A DNA stretch of 64,000 bases from Pyrocephalus nanus (Eukaryota; Chordata; Aves; Passeriformes; Tyrannidae), in NCBI GenBank assembly GCA_038380795.1, contig CM076267.1, positions 38,192,232-38,256,231 on the forward strand. The letters run 5' to 3'. Positions 38,343 through 51,172 of this stretch are shown here, piece after piece. Under the pieces are notes generated by a model, which was not told the origin of the DNA, made no database searches, and saw only the letters and a program-made list of their open reading frames with translations. Position 1 is the stretch's first letter; the number at the start of each line of letters is the position of its first letter. The position numbers and the translations under genes are program-made.

Positions 38343-38484
38343 GATCCAACAGCGCCGCCTGGTGACAGGCACTGGACACTACAAGTTCTGCATCTCCAGT
38401 GACCCAACAGCGCCACCTGGTGAATGGTACAGGACATTACAAGTTTTAAATCTCTAGTGACCCAACAGCACCTCCTATTGACTG
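38343..38484. repeat. 58-bp tandem repeat, 2.4 copies, inside LTR
   Basis: Copy 1 is 38343-38400, copy 2 is 38401-38458 and a partial copy 3 starts at 38459. Each begins 'ga(t/c)ccaacagc'. Copies 1 and 2 continue 'gcc(g/a)cctggtga', then 'ggaca(c/t)tacaagtt'. Copy 3 is more diverged and stops matching after about 26 bases. Confidence 0.9.
38352..38423 (-). promoter_or_regulatory. tandem CTCF-like motifs
   Basis: On the minus strand, 38410-38423 reads TCACCAGGTGGCGC. It matches 13 of 14 positions of the CTCF core CCASYAGRKGGCRS. The corresponding place in copy 1 (38352-38365) reads TCACCAGGCGGCGC (12 of 14). A decayed third site lies at 38468-38481 (10 of 14). The sites are spaced exactly 58 bp apart and share orientation. 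Motif identity is seen directly. Binding is inference. Confidence 0.5.
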
Positions 38485-38803
38485 TGGTTCGAATTGCACC
38501 AAGGGGTGCAAAAATTGAACTGTTTATTCTTCCTTTTGCTGGTTTATCGGTTTATTCTTGAAGGGGATTATTTGTGGGTATAGGAGTGTTGTTTGATTGT
38601 TTTACTTGGTGTTTTTGGTGTTTCTGTTAATACACACATACTTTTATTAAAGGGCTGTTATTTTTCCTTTTCCATAATTTGTTCTTCTCCTTCAATCGGA
38701 GCCTTTTAATTTTGGATTTATAATTGCTTAGAGAGAAAAGCTTGGGTCTTTTTCTCCTAACTCACCCTCAGCAAAAGACCCTTGTCTCATTTAAACTGGG
38801 ACA

Positions 38804-41800
38804 CACATTAAACAGGACTCTGTGGGAGCTGTGTCAGCATTTCCCACACAAAGCACAGAAGTTCTGAAAGCCAAGTCACTTGACTTTGCAATTAGTAAAG
38901 CAGAGACACCCAGAAGGTCAGTAATGTTTAATAATGGGAGCAGTGGCTTTCAGAAACTAATAGAGATTTGCTAAGTCTGAATTTCTGATGGTTTTTATGC
39001 TATTCCATCATCTCCTCTGGCAATAACAAAGTGCAAAATACTCCAAACAAGAGGCAGTGTAGAAAAGCGAGTGGCATTGGCTGATGTTTGGATGTAAATT
39101 TAATTGAACATGAAGACATCAGTAGAATCACACAGCTTTTTCCTCAGTATCTTTTTGCTGAGAGAGAAGTCATGAGAAGTTTTCTGACAGAAGATTCCAT
39201 GTAGTCAACAGAAACCTAAATAGTAGTGGCTTGTTCACCTGAAAGAGCATTTAAGAGACCTGTCAGCTTGACACACAAATGCTTTGGTTATAAATACATC
39301 AGGAAATGGGAGAAGTGAGAAAAATGTGAAAGTGTCAGTAGACTTTACTGTGAAATTACGAGCTTATCTACTGCACTTTCAACTGCTTTGCTTTCCATAA
39401 CAAAACTGTATTTGAGGAAAAGAGCATAAAACGCATATCTTTGAAGCACATTTGGGACCAGCCTAAAGTGGCCATACACTTCCTTACAGCAGCTCAGCTG
39501 GCAGGTGGTAACTGGTCCAGTCTTGCAGTTTAGTTTTGCCTGTTTGTGTCCATACAGTGCCCATATTAGATCCTAAATCTGAGAATAATTAGATTAAAGC
39601 AAAATAAAACTTAGAATGTATCTTTAATCCTTCTGTTGCCAGGAAGAATTATCAAAGTGCACACACAGACACTGCTGCTCTTCTAGATGCTGTTACATTG
39701 TCCAAACAACAAGGTAAAAACATAAAAAATGATGATAAGAGGCACTGAAACCACTTGAAATTCAACTCTTTGCATAGTAAAGAATGGCAGCCTTAAAGTT
39801 CTTACCAACACGTAAATTTTTGTTGGTTTAGATTTTTTGCTTTAATACAACATGCTTGCTAGTGTTCACAAAGTTTACAATAAAGGTTTATAAAGCTGTT
39901 TTTCTGAGTTTCAACTTCTGATTTTTTTTTTCTGCATTTCAATAAAAAAGTGAATTTTTTTCTATCGCAAAACATAAGGACTGGGAAATACAGAAAAATA
40001 TACATGGAGAATAAAAAGGCTCATTTGCAACTTCCCATGAGCAGAGTCTAATAAAGGCTTAAAATTTACACTGTAAAATTCTTTTAAAACACTTGGATGT
40101 GTTTAAATGCCTGATGGATGCAGAGGTGAACAGCCAAAGCTGTGCTTCCCCAGCGAAATGAGGTACTTACCAGAGAGAATTGTTGCAATAGAAAGACAAT
40201 TACTTTTTTTTTTTTATATCCTTCTCGCAGCAATAAGGTTACTCTAACAAACCTGAACACAGAAAACACTTGCTTTATCCTTTACTCCCCACTGAATTTA
40301 ATTCCCTACATTCTGGCTTAAAGCAGCTGAAGAAGAAGGAGTTTTTCACATGCAAGTTTGCAAACAAATTACTTGTTCCATGAAAAGAAGTTTTCATAAT
40401 GGCAGTAGGAAGCATTTTGGGTCATAAAAGCTTTCCAGGTCTCCACCTCTCAGTAAAAAGCAGGTGGAAACTTCTGGAAAGTGGGGTTTTTTTTAGCTAC
40501 AATGGTACTTTACATGAAGTTCTCCATTCTGCATTTGTGCTGTTTGCATATTTGATATAAAACCAAATCATGTTTATATATATATATATGTGCCTTCTCC
40601 CCTGGAATTCATCTCTTTGACAGAAAATGAATAACCTCTTTTTTTTTCCTAGTTTCATCTCTTAGTTTTACTTTTAAAGAAAACATATTAAAGTAGTGCG
40701 GTTGCATCTATTTTCCTCCCTGTGAGATAGGAATTCACTGATGCTCGCATCTGGAAACATAAGAAAAAATGAAAGCTTTGTGATGAAAAAAACAAACACA
40801 GGGAATACACATTTCCAGATTTTTCAATGCAATTAATTATCAGAAATAAATACAGAGTTTGAAATGTGGTTCTTTTGGTTTTAAGTTGATTTCTAGAAAG
40901 AAATCAGAAGCATATTATGAGTATACTGAATCGAGAAAAACCAGTATTTTTAGTTCTTTAATATTTTTTTATGCTCCTGAATTTCCATAAATGGTCCAAC
41001 AGCAATTGCATTGTTCTGATATTTTGTGCAGTCTGTCCCTTAAGGCTGTCTGTGGAGTTAAAATGACAGAGGAGTTGCCAAATTCTTGACATTCTTTCAG
41101 CTGAGGCTTTGACCTGGGACACAGGGACACTGATCAAGTGACAGGAGAAAGCTGGGTATTAACAGCAGGTTTAGAAGAGTTTGCAGGTAAATTAGTACCT
41201 GATCCACCAGCCATTTTTTGGGAAAACAGTCCTGTCTGTTCTCAGAAACCTGAGTTTGAGTTTACACTCCTTTATGCCATCAAATATATCTTTAACCTTT
41301 TCTCTTATTTTTTTTTAACCCTTTTGTGATGGACACTGTGAAGAATTTAAGTTTGTTGTTGTTGTTTTGTTTTGTTCTGTTTTAAGAGAAGAAATACAGA
41401 GGAACACAGATGCTTATTTCTTAAGTACCATCTGTCATTAGTTCAAATTGCTGGAAGTGATTGAAGTTTGAGCTTACAAAGCTGGATCTAAATGGAAGAA
41501 GCTGAATAGTGGCTGAACATCATTGTCTGCAAAATATGAAAAGGTCTGACCAGCTCATGCAGCTGGGCTGACCACAGTTTACCCTCTTACTCAAGCCCTA
41601 AAATGTTCAGCAGTGTTCCAGAGTATTTTTCATGGCATCTGTAAAAGGAGATTGAAACAAGCTGTTACTGTTGACTGCTGTACCAGAGAGTACCACACAG
41701 AACAAAGCCATCTTCAACTTGCATATTCAGTTGATGGTTCAGGTTCCTATGTCAAATCTTCAGTTTGTTATTTGTAGATCATAAGGCAGCAAGATACACT

Positions 41801-44800
41801 CAAGCATATATACATACGTGTGTATATATAATTAAATATCGAAAAGTGAGGGTATACTGCCTTTTGGCAGCCCCTAAAAATAATGAAAATTGACATTTTA
41901 TTTTACACGGGGTGTCTTCTGTTTTGTATTTGAGGTGGGCAACTTAGGAAAAAACCCAGATAGCTGATGATCACTGCCCAGAGAGTACAGGACACATGAA
42001 GAGCTTTGTGCTATTTGTTTTCTCCTTTTACAGTTTCAAGCTTTGGGCCAGCACATAAATCTGCCTCCTATGGGTCAGCCTGCAAATCTGTAAATTCATT
42101 GGGTATAGAAAATCAGCTCCTATCTGAGCTAAACTGTACAAGGTGTTAGTGCAAACCACAAGAACACTTTTGCTCAAAGGAGCTCTGTTAAGGTTCAAGG
42201 GCAGCAATATTTTTGGGCAGGTCTGATAGACCCTACCTGCTGGTTTCAGGAGGTGATGGAACTGCCAATGGCCATGATCCCAGGAGCCATGGAAATGGCA
42301 TTCATAAGCACTGGGCATCCATGAGTAAATCTCCTCGTAATTTCCTCATTCCTTTTACCACATGAAACCACTCAGAAGCAGTTTTTACTTGTTTTTTACT
42401 CTGATTTCTTTTATCTGCCTTTAATTGTTATTTAAATGAAAACGAAGGATGTTCTGCTTTTTGTTAGATATCAGAAAACAAATAGTCTGATTTATTTAAA
42501 GATTTCCCTGTTTACCCAAAGTGTTTTGCCCAGCCAAAGTGCAGATTTTCTTTTTTTTTTCCCAAGCATGATAACCTTGCAATAACTTCTGTTTTTCTGC
42601 AAGTATGAAAAAGTAAGAGTCAACAAAATTCATTCTTTGATGAAAGCCATTGAAAAGGCCTAGGAATTGACAGGAGAATTATTTCATGATCTCTGCTTTT
42701 GTTGCCAATTAAAGAAATGGTAACTGCTCTCCTGAAAATCCGTAAGTGAGTAAAGTTACTGAGATTAATTTTTTATATCATATAAGTATATATGACAACT
42801 TGTTTTCTAGAACAGCTTCCTAAATATTACCAAAAACCACACAGATTTTTAACCTGCAATAATTTGCTAATGAGAAATTGTTTTGAGTAAGAAAAAACTT
42901 GAACAGTAGGGAGCCTTTGAGGTATTTTGGATTTCATTAAGTCAGTGACAGTTTTAAACATTTTAAAGACACATCACACCACCATAGCAACCCTGCCTTT
43001 AATAACCCAGGAGATGGAAACGTGGAAGGGCTGCTCTATTCGTGGATTTTAGTAAACTTTTTTGTCAGTTTTTGAACGACAGAGAAAGGAAAGTTATTCA
43101 AGGACTATAATTGGGGACAAAGACCTGTCCTCCAAACATTTGTGCTTATAAATATGCTAATCTTGCTGTGCTTTACAGCTTCGCAGCCCTTGACAGGCTT
43201 TGATGTGCTGTCCCTTTAGCTGGTTTGGCTGATATTTTAAACGGGAACTTAAGAGCACCAGACAACACTGTCACCGTCTTCAAAAAGAGGCTTTTGCTGC
43301 TGTAACCGCAGTTTAATCACCGTTCCAGAGAGAGACAAGTTCAAAGCAGAGATGGGGAACTTGGGACTCCAGAAACAGCTGGTGCCTTTTTCACAGGTTA
43401 CAAAAGTTAAACCGCACAGCTCTTTGGAGAATCATTCCTATTTGCTTCAATATCCAAAGATAATGCAAGCCACAGAGAATGACAGAAAGGTCAGGGATCC
43501 TGATAAATCAAATATTTAGAACAGTCTATCTCTTTCTACAGCACCTATCAAAATTTTGCCACAGCTCTCTAGCAGAAAATGGTAAGACGTATTTTCAGCT
43601 CCAAGGACCTTTTGGACCAAATGCCCCTGCCACCAAATTTATTCCAGCATGAATATTTACAACACCTGGGTGTCTGAAAGCCACCAGCCTTAAGAATAGG
43701 TAAATAAATCTTAGTAACTTAACAAACTATATGGCAGGGAGGTTTTATGTTTCTTCAGTGAGAATCAAATCTGATCCAGGGACTTCTTCATATCAGATCC
43801 AGGGATCCTTTCCTTTGAGTCCAGACAACTCTGATTTAAATTTTACCTTTCTTATTTTTAAATGACATCCAGTACTTAGAATTTTCCATGCTGTTTAGGA
43901 ATCATATAAGAAGTGTGATTCAAGTGTATCATAGGAAGAACAGTCCCCTCCCTTCAGAGATAATGGTTAAAAAAGAAAATATTATTTTCCAAGTTACGCC
44001 TCTATTGCCAAAAAAAATGAACTATACAAATTGTGTTAACTCAGTCCACTCAAACCCAATATAGTATCTTTATCTTTTTTTTCTAAGGAAAGAAAATTAA
44101 TAACACTTAGTGCTCTGTATTTCTCCAATTGAGCTTTCTCTCTTCTCTCACTAAGGCAAGTCAGAGCTGATAAGAAAAGCAGACAACAGAGAGAAAAGCA
44201 AGAAGTTCCTCATATTTCCCTCATTTTCAGGTTGGAGAATTTATTATTTTCATCCATCCAGCCTCCTTCCCCATTTGTGGGCCTCTCCTACGAGAGCAGA
44301 CATTCAGCTTCAGGCTCTCAAACAGGCCCCAGGAGGAGGACTGTGGATGATTCTCAGACTCGCTCCTTTCTTCCAACAGACAAAAGCCTTTTTATTTTTC
44401 TGATCATTCCTTATAGCAGTACTTGCATAACACTGCATTTTTGTTTCATGATCTCTCAGCTGGCACCACAAAATATTCTTCTCTTTCTTGGCCAGCTCCA
44501 AAGCTAAATCATTTATGCTCATCAGCCTCTCCAAATTAGCCTGCTCAAGTCTGATTGGTTGATTCTTGTGTTTCTAAGCTTTCATCTACAGGGAAATTTC
44601 ACCTCTGGGAGTTCAATTGGCTGAGCCAAGGATAATTCTAATTAATTTCTGTTTCTGGTTTTAAAGCCACCACAGGAATTAGGTCTTCATAGGGAGATTC
44701 CTCCCTTAAGCCACAGACCACTAAATGCCATGCGTTTTCATCACATCCTGACAATACCAATACCAACCTTCAGTTGTGAAAGTCTTGTCTAGAGTGAATC

Positions 44801-45149
44801 CCTTGAAGAATTAGAGATCTTATGGAAAAAAAAAAAAGAACTTTAACAATTTTCTAAAAGCCTTTAAACTACACTTTCATATACAAGGTTATTATAAGAT
44901 ATGAGCTGCAGTATGAAGAGCTTGAGAAATTAACCCTTTCCAACTTCTCCCCCTTTTTTTTTTTTTCATTTTCAGTCACCTGTGACTCCAGAGGTTTTTG
45001 AAAATAGATCTCATATTTTTTTTATTCCCCAAACTGATACCTGGAATTAAAAAATATTTTATCATATTAGAATGAATCTGGATCTAAGTTCTTCTATTTC
45101 ATAGAAGATTTACCATCAAAAGCTCATAGAGAAGAAAACCTTCTGGGGC
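38804..45149. other. non-coding unique sequence
   Basis: No gene or repeat family was recognised over 6.3 kb. It contains a (TA)8 run (40574-40589) and a (TTG)n/(TTTTG)n tract (about 41352-41383). All frames are under 100 codons. Confidence 0.55.
40574..40589. repeat. (TA)8 microsatellite
   Basis: Eight uninterrupted TA units. Confidence 0.85.
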
Positions 45150-45387
45150 TTCCCTACACAAGGGAGGTTTAGGCTGGATGTTGGAAAAACATTCTTCACC
45201 CAGAGGGTGGTTGGACACTGAAAAGGCTCCCCAGGGCAGTGGCCACAGTACCAAGGCTGCCAGAGCTCAAAAAAAGTTTGGAAAACTCTCTTAGGCACAT
45301 GGTGAGACTCCTGGGGATGTCCTGTGCAGGGCCAGGAGCTGAACACTATGATCCCTGGGGGTCCTTTCCAACTCAGAATATCCCGTG
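45150..45387 (+). mobile_element. CR1 LINE, 5'-truncated 3' end
   Basis: CR1 phrases occur in order: 'aagggaggtttaggctggat', 'attcttcacccagagggtgg', 'ttggacactg', 'ggctccccagggcagtgg', 'ccagagctcaa', 'ctcttaggcacatggtg', 'tgtgcagggccaggagctga', 'gggggtcctttccaactcag' and a degenerate end 'gaatatcccgtgg'. This wording ('accaaggctgccagagctc', 'tcctgtgcagggccagg') marks a different CR1 subfamily from the copies at 10.7 and 60.6 kb. The terminal octamer repeats are lost or mutated. Confidence 0.93.
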
Positions 45388-48300
45388 GCACACAATAAAT
45401 GAATTTCAAACAAAGTGAAAGGAAATTAAACCACCACATTAAACTCTTCAATATGCTATCTTGTTTTCAAATACACAGAAGTTGTAAACTAACAACAGTT
45501 GTTTTTCTCATTGTATTACCACAGATACCACTTAAATATTTATCAGTCCTTTGGTGCAGAGAGAGGAAAGTGAGGACTCTGTACATATGGTTCTTTCTAC
45601 TCACAAAAATCACATTCCATGCCAGGGCTGGGAACTTGACATGGGAACAAAGGATTTATTCTCACACATACAGTAGTTGACACATAACGTGATTAATAAG
45701 GTGCAAGGAGCGCTGATGTAGATCCAATGCAATATCTACTGTATTTTATGCTTCTACCTATTTTCACAAACTGAAAGATGCTATATATTTAAGTGATTTT
45801 AACTGTTGAAGTGGTTTGCTTGTTTATTTAGAAGTTAAATGAATTAGAATTTAGGTTTCTTTCATTTTTCTTTACAGTTTCAGCTCAAAAACTGCATTGT
45901 CACTTGGAATTCCTGCAGTAATCCAAGAAGTGTGTTACAGAAAGGGCAAAATAGGAGCTAAGAGAAATTGGCTTTAACATTAATTGAATCAATGGCTCAT
46001 TCAATGTAACACCACCAGGACACACTCAGCTCAGCTGGAAAAAGGGGGTTCACAAAACAGACCTAACCTGGGGAATTCCTCACTACAGAAAAAGGGTTAT
46101 AGATATAAAGGGTAAACTAGAGAATTTTTTGTAATGAAAAACCTGAAATACTGTTTTCAGGATTCATTTACCCATTTCAAGCATGCTGTTGTACAAGAAT
46201 AGCTACAGATTCTCTTTGTCCTTACTGTGCTCTACGTCATTATCTTAAATTTGATCTTGCATTGATCAGTGTAAAAGGCATGAGAGTGATCAAAGGCATC
46301 TGGATGCCTCAAGGACAGACTTTATGGAAATACAGAGAGATAGGTTTGAATAAGTTTTGTTCATATCACTTCATATTCTTTATATTTTTATCCAGGCAAG
46401 AATGTAGATTCACATACCTCTGGCTGAGAGGAGAAGCAAAACCCTGTCACCCAAACTCCTGGTTTTCTATATGTGAATAGCACTTTGTGATTGACTTGTA
46501 AAACCACAACACTGACCAGTTTCTCTATTTTCTTCTCGTTTATTGTGCAGAAATCTTTTGATTGCTGATACCTGAGGTGACAGGACTTTGTCATCAATTT
46601 TTCTCCATTTTGTCAGAATAATATATAGTGTTACCTTATGTGGGCCCACTCCTGCAAGGTTGAATCATTGTATTCAACAGGGTTCAAATATTTTTATCCA
46701 AACTGTTCAAAGCACGGTAATTCCAATCTTAAGTTAACCAGAAGCAGACATGTTCAGGATAGGTATGTATTTGACTCCCTTTAGGCTGTGATTTTTATCC
46801 TATTCCCTGTCTTTTCCAAGCATTCACAACCATCTGATATTACATTTTGCCTTCTCATGATGCAATGTGTCAATGTTAGAAGACCACCACTAAAAGGACG
46901 TGAATTTAAATGGTTTGTTACATCCTAAAAGCTACAAGTCCTTCCTGTGCAACTTTAATACAAGTGTAGGGCTGTCAGTTTGTTCTTTTTGCTTTAGGAA
47001 GGTAAAGAAGCAGAATGGTAGCAAGCAAAATGAGATTGTTACAACGATTGACACTGGAAGGTAACAACCCTTGAATAATAAACAAACACTTAATAAAGAA
47101 AACAAAAGAAAAGGTTCCATGTTTATCAGAGCTGAAACAACGCCACAGGCAAACATAACACAAAATAACGTTTGACATCATCTCACAAGAATATCCACAA
47201 TCTTATTTTGACGATTCAAGCTGTTCACAAAACTTTAAAGAGAGGACAGTTTCAGGAGTTTCTCTATCCCTCCCCCTCTCAATATTAAAAAAAACCCCTC
47301 TACCTAAATTAATTAAAAAGAAAATTAAATAACTATATAACTAGAAATTAAAATTGAGATCCATTCACAGTTCTCATCTTGACTCTCAACTACATTTAAC
47401 TACACATGAGAAAAAATAGAGATCCAGCTAGCCTGGTATGGCAATGAGTATCAGAACAAGATAAGTCATCTATAAAGTAAAAGAAAGAAAAAAAGCCAAA
47501 CATCTTCCCTAAAACACATGAAAAAAAGAAAATCTAAATCCCAGCATAGCTGACCCTGCAATGGACAGCAACAGAGGAAACCCCCAGGAATTCCATCCTG
47601 CTAAATGACAGCATATTTCCCTCACTCGTACATATTCCTGTACAAAGAAATAGACATTTGCCAGAACAGCAAGCAGAGCATGGAAAATAACCCTTGATCT
47701 TAACTGGAGCTGCAAAGTTCAGAGTAGGGACTATTCCCTACTCTCTCCCCCATTATCCCTTGCTGAACTACCCGTTTTTACAATAATAACTGTATGAATA
47801 TCTGAAATCATTCACCAGAGACCTCTCTGAACAGCGACAAGGTAGAGCTCTGGTTATTTTCTAGGGGAAAAAAGATGCTGTAAGTGGCCTAGGGCATAGT
47901 TCATTGCTTCTGTGCATCTGACACAATGGGGTGCTTAAGGTGGAATGGATGGGGCACATTAGTTCAATAACGTCCTAAAGCACACAAGGCAGGAATGTCA
48001 AAGAGCCGGTGAGATTAATTTTTTTTTCCAGAGAAAGTTTCAGATTAAGACTATGACCTTTATATATAAAATGGGATTTGAAGCCCCTACTGAAAATGCA
48101 TCTGCTCTCCAAAAAAAAAAAATCACACAAGTGAAGAAATTCCTAAGGGCTGCTTATTGATAGCGGATTTTCCCTAAAAGTTAATCTCCCTGAAAGGCTG
48201 TTAGAGCAGTGGTAATGACAAAAGCAGATCTCCAAACACATTAACTGCTGAGAAAACGGTACAAATTCAGTTGATAAATGCTAACACTTAACTTGCTATT

Positions 48301-48948
48301 GTCTTCCTCCACAGAAGATGTAATTATGACTCTAAATATCTGAAGTAAATAACCATTTTAAATGGGGCACTGCTTCAGATTCATTGTCAGTCATTAGTTT
48401 TGGGGATTATTCTTTTTTTTTTTTTTTTAATAAGCCCCTCATTTTGTAGCTAAAAGTTAAATCATTGTTCACTGCAATCAAGAAATATATCACTGTAATT
48501 GATCTGATATGAAAATAAGAGAGGAATACCTTGGCTTCATTCTGAAATACTGTTCACTCCCTGTCTTTGTGAAATCCCCATCACGTGTTCTTGAGAGCAG
48601 ACAGCACTATTTCATACCTTGGTTACTTTATTAGGCTCTTTCAAGCATCAATAGATGAAGATACGAGCACAGCTACACAATTCTGCCAACTCTTCAAGAA
48701 CTGTTCTGAAAACCAGAAAGAAAAATCAGGAGTGTGTGACCTCCCCATATTCAAAGCATTTCACTGAAAAGAAGAGACTGATAATAAACATTCATGAGAG
48801 ATGGTGAAGGGGAATGCATAGGATGCCACTAATCAAAGTTTGCAGTCATGTAGATAAGCATTAAAAACAATGAACCTTTCAATTTAGTTAGCTTGATATT
48901 CCTGCTGATATCAGCACTTCTCTAATCAGAGAACCCAAAGGTTACTCA

Positions 48949-48983
48949 CCCTGCTTAATTCTGAAAGGGTTTCTTCTTGTCTG
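48949..48983 (-). other. very weak exon candidate (minus strand)
   Basis: On the minus strand a pyrimidine-rich acceptor ('ctgctgatgtgtgttag') precedes 35 bases ending AGCAGG|GTGAGTAA, a strong donor. One frame reads RQEETLSELSR. The exon would be very short, and the frame is closed shortly upstream. Chance is the leading explanation. Confidence 0.1.
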
Positions 48984-49079
48984 GCTAACACACATCAGCA
49001 GAATAGATAAAACAACATTTGTATCAGACCCAAGCATTTCTTAAATCTCAGTCTCAGTCACAGTGGCTTTGAGGACAAC

Positions 49080-49105
49080 TCAAGTGACTCAGTTGAGTCA
49101 CTTGA
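49080..49105. promoter_or_regulatory. hairpin of two opposed AP-1 sites
   Basis: Perfect 12-bp arms 'tcaagtgactca' (49080-49091) and 'tgagtcacttga' (49094-49105) are separated by two bases. Each arm contains a perfect TPA-response element, TGACTCA at 49085-49091 and TGAGTCA at 49094-49100. The motif matches are direct. Any function is inference. Confidence 0.45.
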
Positions 49106-51172
49106 TTTGTGCTTTGATTCCATAAGTGTCATAGCATAGCCTAAACGGCAACAGTTCAATCCTAAATTGCCACTGAAAACAATGACAGTATAAAATGAAT
49201 TTATGACTGAAGGGTAGTAGGGATGCCAGGTATCCATTTAGAACATTTATTACTAAAAAAAAAAAAAAATTATTTTGATTCTCTGATTGAAAATATTTCC
49301 TTAAGCGACCTGGCCAGTTGAGGGAATTGTATTTTAAATACTTCCTGATAGAAGATTAGGAAACAGATTCAGGCACAGAACTTAAGTATATGGTTTATGT
49401 TTCCCCTTCTCTTAGGAAACCCTGATTTTTTCCCTTTTTTCCAGTGGAGCATTCTGAGGAGGGGGATACTCAGGTTTTGGAACAAATAGAAAGCAGACTG
49501 TGTTGCAACAGACTAAAAAGGCTAACGAGTGAATAATTATTAGAGAGAACTGCAAGAGCTTAAAAGTATTTTCTCTGAATTGTTTTAGTTGAGAAAAGAA
49601 AATCAGGGTCGGGTTTTCAAAGTCACCAGAAGGAGTAGGAGCAGTTGTTTCTTTTCCCCAGCAGCTGAGCAGTTCAAGAGCTCTTGCTGAGGTGCAGGCC
49701 CACACTGAATTCAGCCCTTAGTCCGACAGAATCAGAGTGGAAATCTTTATTATATAGACCTGTCCTGAAGAGTAACTTCAGAGGACTCAACACTGAGCAA
49801 GTTCCCGATACCCAGCACTGAGGGGTTTCCATTTCTTATCACAGCTGTGAGATCACGAAAGAAAATCACTCCACCTGCATTCCCTGGCAAAGTCATATCC
49901 AGGGAATGAAAAATCTGAATAAAGTTGAATCCTTCAGCAAGAGAATCCACATAACCAACCAGCCAGTTGTCATCTTACACTGACATGTTGTTAGTGGGGA
50001 CAACATCTAAGCTGATAGCACTAAAATCTTTATTAACTGTCCCGTTATGAATTCCTGGAGCTATTCCTGCTTTATTTCTGTCCACCACACTTATTTCAAG
50101 AAAATATCTCCTTCTAAAATAAAATCAATCTGTAAATAAAAGATTATACTAAAACTGTTAATAGTGCATTGCCTTGTGAGTCCCTACTGAGTTTTCTCAT
50201 GGAGTTAAAACTGAAGTGAACAAAACTAACTTGGGAATTGTGGGTTAATATGTGTGTTTTGCTTCTGACACCTTTATTATAGCTAGATAAAAACTCAGGA
50301 GCATATGCTAGCATATCATCATATCATTTAAATACCTCATGACAGGAATTCTTCTAATTTACTTTGTTAACAGAATGTTTTTAGGTATTGGCTTAGCCCA
50401 TTTTTTTCTCTTCATTACCAAATACAACAAGGAAAGGAAAATAATTCAAAAATAGAATACTACACAGTTAAATATTTCCCTGGCATGAAAGTTTCTCGAT
50501 GAATTCTCTTCTACCCCATTTCTGCAGTCCAAACATAATCAAGAGCATAACCAAGCTGACTTTCAAAGGATCAAATCTGATTTCTACAGTTTTCAAATGC
50601 TGAGAAGCTCTTTGTCTCCGAGTTTTGCTTTTTGCATTGAACAAAAAAACCTTGACTCCCAAGTGCTCATCCAAACCTGCTTACAGATACACTGCAGAAT
50701 GCATCACATATTGCAAAAGTTTATCACATATTAGAAAAAAGCCAGCCATACTTCTTGCACCAAAATATTTTGCAACAAAATTGTGTTTCGGATAAAAAGA
50801 ATTCATTATTTTTGGGCAATGACGCATTAAATACCTGAACTGGGTCTATCTTACAAAACCGATCTGCTTCAGAGGCAGAAATGGATAAAATGCTGGTCCT
50901 GGTAAAATAGTTGGTGAAACTTTCTTGCCTCCAGTTTGTCTGTGGGGAAAGCAAGAAAACACCAAGTGGATGTTTCCAGCAGATAAAAGTCCATGTGTTA
51001 CCAATGTTTCCAAATGCATAGAGTTATTACCCAAACCAGTCTGTTTCTTGCAACCCTAAACAGCTGTTACTGCTTGTGATAAGTAGAGGAACCCAGTTTT
51101 ATTCCAAGCACATTAAAATAAACAGAGGGTACTAACAAAAGAACTATTTCTGTATATTTACTAACTTACAGG

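Larger units (their letters stand above)
37690..38803 (+). mobile_element. probable long solo LTR (ERVL-like by duplication size)
   Basis: The segment begins 'tgtcatagtt' and ends 'aaactgggaca'. The reverse complement of the start matches the end at 8 of 10 bases. Flanking pentamers are 'catat' (37685-37689) and 'cacat' (38804-38808), one mismatch, consistent with a mutated 5-bp duplication of ERVL type. Inside are T-rich runs, a 58-bp tandem repeat (38343-38484) and ATTAAA at 38646-38651 as a possible polyadenylation signal, followed by T-rich and AT-rich sequence. At about 1.1 kb it is long but within the known LTR range. A 171-codon minus-strand frame inside is low-complexity and not a gene. 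Confidence 0.6.
45388..51172. other. non-coding unique sequence
   Basis: No gene is supported. It includes an AP-1 hairpin at 49080-49105, a small hairpin 'agtaggga'/'tccctact' near 47725-47745, and T and A homopolymers near 48412-48429 and 49255-49270. Frames are under 115 codons and lack domains. Confidence 0.5.

Noticed and set aside
37857..38372. 171-codon minus-strand open frame
   Set aside because: It lies entirely within the probable LTR and is low-complexity (Lys/Gln/Pro-rich) because of the T-rich tracts. It is not a gene.
38486..38500. 'ggttcgaattgcacc', resembling a tRNA/SINE B box
   Set aside because: There is no A box or tRNA fold upstream at the right distance, and it sits within the LTR after the 58-bp repeat. 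A chance match is likelier.
47260..47790. Possible minus-strand LTR-like stretch
   Set aside because: No TG...CA termini, AATAAA placement or duplication could be found.
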